Positions 60,163 to 64,000 of a stretch of 64,000 bases of DNA are shown piece after piece. Numbering within the stretch: position 1 is the stretch's first letter; each line of letters opens with the position of its first letter. The translations under genes and the position numbers were made by a program. The stretch covers positions 2,108,001 to 2,172,000 of the forward strand of contig NZ_JAGGMR010000001.1 in NCBI RefSeq assembly GCF_017875645.1, in the 5' to 3' direction. Origin of the DNA: Nocardia goodfellowii. GTDB lineage: Bacteria; Actinomycetota; Actinomycetes; Mycobacteriales; Mycobacteriaceae. The notes beneath the pieces were generated by a model. The model did no database searches. It saw nothing but the letters and a program-made list of their open reading frames with translations, and was not told where the DNA came from.

Positions 60163-61329
60163 ATGGATCTCTTCGAATATCAGGCGAAGGAGCTCTTCGT
60201 TAAGCACGGAGTGCCTTCGTCCGAGGGCCGCGTCACGGAGACAGCCGAGGACGCCCGCGCCATCGCCGAGGAAATCGGCAAGCCGGTGATGATCAAATCC
60301 CAGGTGAAGGTCGGCGGCCGCGGCAAGGCCGGTGGCGTCAAGTACGCCGCCACCCCGGAGGACGCGTTCACCCACGCGTCGAACATCCTGGGCCTGGATA
60401 TCAAGGGACACATCACCAAGAAGATCCTTGTCGCCGAAGCCAAGGACATCGCGGAGGAGTACTACATCTCCTTCCTGCTGGACCGCTCCAACCGCACCTA
60501 CCTGGCCATGTGCTCGGTCGAAGGCGGCATGGAGATCGAAGAGGTCGCCGAGAAGACTCCCGAGCGCCTCGCCAAGGTTCCCGTCGACGCGGTCAAGGGC
60601 GTCGACCTCGCGTTCGCGCGTTCCATCGCCGAGCAGGGCCACCTGCCCGCCGAGGTGCTCGACGCCGCGGCCGTGACCATCCAGAAGCTGTGGGAGGTCT
60701 TCATCGGCGAAGACGCCACCCTGGTCGAGGTCAACCCGCTGGTGCGCACCCCCGAAGGCGAGATCCTCGCCCTCGACGGCAAGGTCACCCTGGACGAGAA
60801 CGCCGAATTCCGGCAGCCGGGCCACGCGGAGTTCGCGGACATCGACGCGACCGACCCGCTCGAGCTCAAGGCCAAGGAGAACGACCTCAACTACGTCAAG
60901 CTCGACGGTGAGGTCGGCATCATCGGCAACGGCGCGGGTCTGGTCATGTCCACCCTGGACGTCGTCGCCTACGCCGGCGAGGCGCACGGTGGCGTCAAGC
61001 CCGCCAACTTCCTCGACATCGGCGGCGGCGCCTCGGCCGAGGTGATGGCCGCCGGCCTGGACGTCATCCTCGGTGACGAGCAGGTCAAGAGTGTGTTCGT
61101 GAACGTCTTCGGTGGCATCACCGCCTGTGACGCGGTCGCCAACGGCATCGTGAAGGCGCTGGAAATCCTTGGCGCCGAGGCGAACAAGCCGCTGGTCGTC
61201 CGGCTCGACGGCAACAAGGTGGACGAGGGTCGCAAGATTCTCGCCGATGCCGCGCACCCGCTCATCACGCTTGCGCAGACAATGGACGAAGGCGCCGACA
61301 AGGCCGCCGAACTGGCTGCCGCCCGCTAA
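60163..61329 (+). CDS. sucC: succinate-CoA ligase (ADP-forming) beta subunit
   Basis: A 388-residue beta subunit of succinyl-CoA synthetase, which makes ATP from succinyl-CoA in the TCA cycle. The ATP-grasp domain begins [11 protein letters not shown] and has [10 protein letters not shown]; the metal ligands in E-V-N-P-L-V and the C-terminal G-G-A-S-A-E-V-M / F-V-N-V-F-G-G-I-T are intact. GGTGAG precedes the ATG closely. It is followed by sucD after 27 nt. Confidence 0.97.
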   Translation: MDLFEYQAKELFVKHGVPSSEGRVTETAEDARAIAEEIGKPVMIKSQVKVGGRGKAGGVKYAATPEDAFTHASNILGLDIKGHITKKILVAEAKDIAEEYYISFLLDRSNRTYLAMCSVEGGMEIEEVAEKTPERLAKVPVDAVKGVDLAFARSIAEQGHLPAEVLDAAAVTIQKLWEVFIGEDATLVEVNPLVRTPEGEILALDGKVTLDENAEFRQPGHAEFADIDATDPLELKAKENDLNYVKLDGEVGIIGNGAGLVMSTLDVVAYAGEAHGGVKPANFLDIGGGASAEVMAAGLDVILGDEQVKSVFVNVFGGITACDAVANGIVKALEILGAEANKPLVVRLDGNKVDEGRKILADAAHPLITLAQTMDEGADKAAELAAAR

Positions 61330-61356
61330 CGACGGCCGAGTAAGGACAAACACAGA

Positions 61357-62259
61357 ATGTCTATTTTCCTGAACAAGGACTCCAAGGTCATCGTCCAGGG
61401 CATCACCGGCGGCGAGGGCACCAAGCACACCGCACTGATGCTGAAGGCGGGCACCCAGGTGGTCGGCGGCGTGAACGCGCGCAAGGCCGGCACCACCGTC
61501 TCGCACACCGACAAGGACGGCAACGCCGTCGAGCTGCCGGTGTTCGGCACCGTCGAAGAGGCCATGAAGGAGACCGGCGCGGACGTGTCGATCGCCTTCG
61601 TGCCGCCGAAGTTCTCCAAGGACGCCATCATCGAGGCCATCGATGCGGAGATCCCGCTGCTCGTGGTCATCACCGAGGGCATCCCGGTGCAGGACACCGC
61701 CTACGCGTGGGCCTACAACGTGGAGAAGGGTCAGAAGACCCGCATCATCGGCCCGAACTGCCCCGGCATCATCACCCCGGGTGAGTCGCTGGTCGGCATC
61801 ACCCCGGCCAACATCACGGGCAAGGGCCCGATCGGCTTGGTCTCCAAGTCCGGCACCCTGACCTACCAGATGATGTACGAGCTGCGCGATTTCGGCTTCT
61901 CCACCGCCATCGGCATCGGCGGCGACCCGGTCATCGGCACCACCCACATCGACGCCATCGAGGCGTTCGAGAAGGACCCGGAGACCAAACTCATCGTCAT
62001 GATCGGCGAAATCGGCGGCGACGCCGAGGAGCGGGCCGCGGCCTACATCAAGGAGAACGTGACCAAGCCCGTCGTCGGCTACGTCGCGGGCTTCACCGCA
62101 CCCGAGGGCAAGACCATGGGCCACGCCGGCGCCATCGTCTCCAGCGGTGGCGGTACCGCGCAGGCCAAGCAGGAGGCGCTGGAGGCCGCGGGCGTGAAGG
62201 TCGGCAAGACGCCGTCCGCGACCGCCGCCCTCGCGCGCGAGATCCTGGAAAAGGGCTAG
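61357..62259 (+). CDS. sucD: succinate-CoA ligase alpha subunit
   Basis: A 300-residue alpha subunit. The CoA-binding N-terminus has [23 protein letters not shown], and the phosphohistidine is in [20 protein letters not shown] is the nucleotide/phosphate-shuttling region. Full length. AAGGA lies 10 nt before the ATG. Together with SucC it forms the heteromer; the succinate-semialdehyde-type dehydrogenase nearby would also produce succinate. Confidence 0.97.
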   Translation: MSIFLNKDSKVIVQGITGGEGTKHTALMLKAGTQVVGGVNARKAGTTVSHTDKDGNAVELPVFGTVEEAMKETGADVSIAFVPPKFSKDAIIEAIDAEIPLLVVITEGIPVQDTAYAWAYNVEKGQKTRIIGPNCPGIITPGESLVGITPANITGKGPIGLVSKSGTLTYQMMYELRDFGFSTAIGIGGDPVIGTTHIDAIEAFEKDPETKLIVMIGEIGGDAEERAAAYIKENVTKPVVGYVAGFTAPEGKTMGHAGAIVSSGGGTAQAKQEALEAAGVKVGKTPSATAALAREILEKG

Positions 62260-62288
62260 ATCGACGCCTGATTCGCGAGAAATGTACG

Positions 62289-62319
62289 AAGGCCGCCCGC
62301 AGAACCTGAGGGCGGCCTT
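62289..62319 (+). terminator. intrinsic terminator after sucCD
   Basis: Perfect 10-bp arms AAGGCCGCCC and GGGCGGCCTT with an 11-nt loop, followed by TGTATT. It lies 29 nt after the sucD stop. Confidence 0.85.
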
Positions 62320-62443
62320 TGTATTCGGCGCTTCGGCCGGTCATCCGCTTGCTCGAGGGTGACCTCAGCGGACGAGTGCAGTAGCGTCAACAGAGGTTCC
62401 AGATGTGTTACGCACGAAAACGATCGACCTAGGAGACGACGAC

Positions 62444-63460
62444 ATGTCATACCCGACCGGGGGCTCCGGGTACAACACACCCGCAACGCCTTCCGCACCG
62501 AGCAATCCCGGCCAGCCGGCCAGTAGTGGCAATTCAGGTGCGAGTGCTTCCGGGGCCGATGGCAAGGGACTGCCGTTCTTCCTGCTGATCGGTGTCGCCG
62601 CGCTCGGTGCGCTCAACTTCCTGCTCGGCTTCCTGCCCTACGCCTCCGTCATGGACGAGGGTGTCAGCGGCTTCCAGATCGGACTCGCCGGCCCGCTCGG
62701 GCTGCTGCTCTTCAGCGGCCTGCTCGCCGGACTGTCGTTGCTGCCCGAACAGAACTGGAAGGCCGTCTCGGCGGCCGCGGCGGTCGCGGGTTTCCTCGGC
62801 GTCGCCGTCCAGGCCTTCAGCCTCCCGAACGGTTTGGAGTCCGGGATCGGCGCCTGGGTGCTGCTGTTCCTGGGTCTGGTGCAGGCCGCGCTGGCCGCCG
62901 CCGTGGTGCTTTTCGCGATGGGCATCGTGAAGCCGCCGGCGCCCAAGCCCGCTGCCGCGCAGCAGGGTCAGCAGGGCTACGGTTCGCCGCAGGGCGGTTA
63001 CGGCCAGCAGGGTTTCGGCGGCCAGAGCCAGCCGGGGCAGCCCTACGGTCAGCAGTCCTTCGGCGCGCAGCCGGGTCAGTCCGGTTACGGCAGCTCCACC
63101 GGTGGCCAGTACCAGCAGCAGCCGGCCTACGGTCAGCAGCCGGGTCAGCCGTCCTACGGTCAGCAGAGCCAGCCGGGGCAGCAGCAGGCCGCCTACGGTC
63201 AGCAGCCGTCCTATGGTCAGCAGCCGGGTTACGGTGCGCCGCAGCAGGGTTCGCCCTACGGGCAGACCGCGCAGCCGCGGCCGGACGACAGCGCGACTCA
63301 GCACTTCGCCAGCCCGCAGGCCGGCCAGCAGTACGGCGGCACGCCGAGCTACGGTCAGCAGCCGGGCCAGGCCAGCCAGCCGTTCGGCGGCGAGCAGGGT
63401 GAGGATCCGGCCAACAAGGCCACCCGCGCCTTCCGTCCGTCGGATGACCAGCAGCAGTAA
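62444..63460 (+). CDS. DUF5336 membrane protein (34-kDa-antigen-like)
   Basis: A 338-residue protein with a Ser/Pro/Gly-rich N-terminus (1-40), four membrane helices (about 43-65, 80-100, 108-126, 136-161) and a long disordered C-terminus of Gly/Gln/Tyr/Pro repeats, ending T-R-A-F-R-P-S-D-D-Q-Q-Q. The layout matches the mycobacterial 34-kDa antigen Rv0954 found next to sucCD (from memory), thought to belong to the division machinery. AGGAG lies 8 nt before the ATG at 62444; an earlier in-frame start at 62405 is rejected. Confidence 0.9.
   Translation: MSYPTGGSGYNTPATPSAPSNPGQPASSGNSGASASGADGKGLPFFLLIGVAALGALNFLLGFLPYASVMDEGVSGFQIGLAGPLGLLLFSGLLAGLSLLPEQNWKAVSAAAAVAGFLGVAVQAFSLPNGLESGIGAWVLLFLGLVQAALAAAVVLFAMGIVKPPAPKPAAAQQGQQGYGSPQGGYGQQGFGGQSQPGQPYGQQSFGAQPGQSGYGSSTGGQYQQQPAYGQQPGQPSYGQQSQPGQQQAAYGQQPSYGQQPGYGAPQQGSPYGQTAQPRPDDSATQHFASPQAGQQYGGTPSYGQQPGQASQPFGGEQGEDPANKATRAFRPSDDQQQ
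62953..63370 (+). repeat. Gly/Gln/Tyr-rich coding repeat
   Basis: Codons for about residues 171-309. Near-identical TACGGTCAGCAG units (Y-G-Q-Q) recur at least eight times with P-G or P-S spacers. Confidence 0.8.
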
Positions 63461-63471
63461 ACCCTGAACTC

Positions 63472-63514
63472 CAGAGCCGGTGCTCGCCAACTACTTCGGC
63501 GAGCACCGGCTCTG
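63472..63514 (+). terminator. very strong intrinsic terminator
   Basis: Perfect 17-bp arms (CAGAGCCGGTGCTCGCC and its complement) with a 9-nt loop, then TGTTTT. It is 11 nt after the DUF5336 stop and isolates the next gene. Confidence 0.92.
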
Positions 63515-63601
63515 TGTTTTCCGGCGCCCAGGTCCGTCCCCGCCCACCGCTCCGGCGCGCCTGGCTCGCCCGGAGTCCGAGAGATGCGACGCTGAATCGT
63601 C

Positions 63602-64000
63602 ATGAGTTCCTCCAGAAATAGTCTCGAGCGCTGGACCGGTAGCTCTCGCGGCGCCCGAAGCGGTTCCGCGCGCGGCCCCCGTTCGACCAAGACTCGTAAG
63701 CCCGACACCGGTGACGACGGAGCCTTCCTCGCCCTGACCCCGGAACGCGGCCGTGCTCTGCTGCTGGTGTCCGCCCGCCCCGCGGCCTTGACCTTGACCG
63801 TGCTGACCGTGCTGGTGCTCGCGACGTTGCTCACCGCGCGCAGCGGCCTGGCCGGTACCGCGGGTGCGATCGCGGCGAGCTGGCTTGCGGCGCACCAGGT
63901 TCCGCTGGTGATCGGCACTACCGAGCTGGGGCTGCTGCCGTTGCTGCCGACCGCGCTGGTGCTGTGGCTGACCTGGCGCGAGACCGCCCGCGCGGTCGAA
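63602..64000 (+). CDS. DUF6350 membrane protein, N-terminal part (cut by window end)
   Basis: 133 codons are visible and the frame is open at the edge. A basic Ser/Arg-rich cytosolic N-terminus (S-S-S-R-N-S-L-E-R-W-T-G-S-S-R-G) is followed by F-L-A-L-T-P-E-R-G-R-A-L-L-L-V-S-A and at least two membrane helices (about 60-85 and 100-125), with G-T-T-E-L-G-L-L-P-L-L-P between them. This matches DUF6350 proteins (Rv0955/PerM-like, from memory), membrane proteins linked to cell division. The ATG at 63602 has no strong Shine-Dalgarno. Confidence 0.8.
   Translation, partial: MSSSRNSLERWTGSSRGARSGSARGPRSTKTRKPDTGDDGAFLALTPERGRALLLVSARPAALTLTVLTVLVLATLLTARSGLAGTAGAIAASWLAAHQVPLVIGTTELGLLPLLPTALVLWLTWRETARAVE

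Overview
This window is high-GC actinobacterial chromosome, most likely from Nocardia or a close mycolic-acid relative. The evidence is very high G+C with G/C-rich third codon positions, frequent GTG starts, short ATGA/GTGA overlaps, and many genes without a Shine-Dalgarno that carry a TANNNT box 6-8 nt before the start codon. From memory, the right third follows the gene order of the Mycobacterium tuberculosis Rv0944-Rv0955 neighbourhood (Fpg-like glycosylase, pgi, chorismate mutase, uvrD/pcrA, M23 peptidase, sucC, sucD, 34-kDa-antigen-like protein, DUF6350 protein), with insertions and rearrangements. No rRNA, tRNA, CRISPR, insertion sequence or prophage was seen.

Layout. 1-1.75 kb: a lipoprotein, a DUF998 membrane protein and a VapBC-type toxin-antitoxin pair. 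1.76-10.6 kb: a six-gene minus-strand operon for leucine/isovalerate (and perhaps itaconate) breakdown (accD1-accA1-acyl-CoA dehydrogenase-maoC-citE lyase-aacS) with a divergent TetR regulator and palindromic operators. 10.6-13.8 kb: 3-hydroxybutyrate dehydrogenase plus an MHS-type transporter, divergent from a LysR regulator; with aacS this suggests a ketone-body theme. 13.8-18.7 kb: a membrane metallophosphoesterase, an ABC exporter and a divergent NarL-type two-component system. 18.7-25.6 kb: a DUF1460 protein, F420/FMN split-barrel protein, cobM, a thioredoxin-fold protein, TetR and MarR regulators with operators, a GDSL hydrolase and an epoxide hydrolase. 25.6-31.3 kb: an operon of permease, two DUF1989 proteins and a carboxyltransferase-only urea/guanidine-carboxylase relative, facing a TetR gene. 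31.3-36.6 kb: an aminoglycoside-phosphotransferase-like protein, a two-domain TerD protein, and an encapsulin nanocompartment with its DyP peroxidase cargo. 36.7-41.2 kb: folA-thyA, cobF, a DNA glycosylase and a carboxylesterase.

41.3-42.3 kb holds the most unusual stretch: two overlapping small genes (55 and 57 codons), the second cysteine-rich, followed by about eight decayed tandem copies of its 3' end. 42.3-51 kb: a MocR regulator with its divergent flavoprotein; a TetR-controlled cluster of enoyl-CoA hydratase, an acyltransferase with an in-frame minisatellite, and an AidB-like dehydrogenase; and a TIGR01777 epimerase. 51-64 kb: core genes pcrA, chorismate mutase, succinate-semialdehyde-type dehydrogenase, pgi, a P-loop kinase, an M23 peptidase with a regularly spaced tryptophan region, sucCD, a DUF5336 protein and the start of a DUF6350 gene cut by the window edge.
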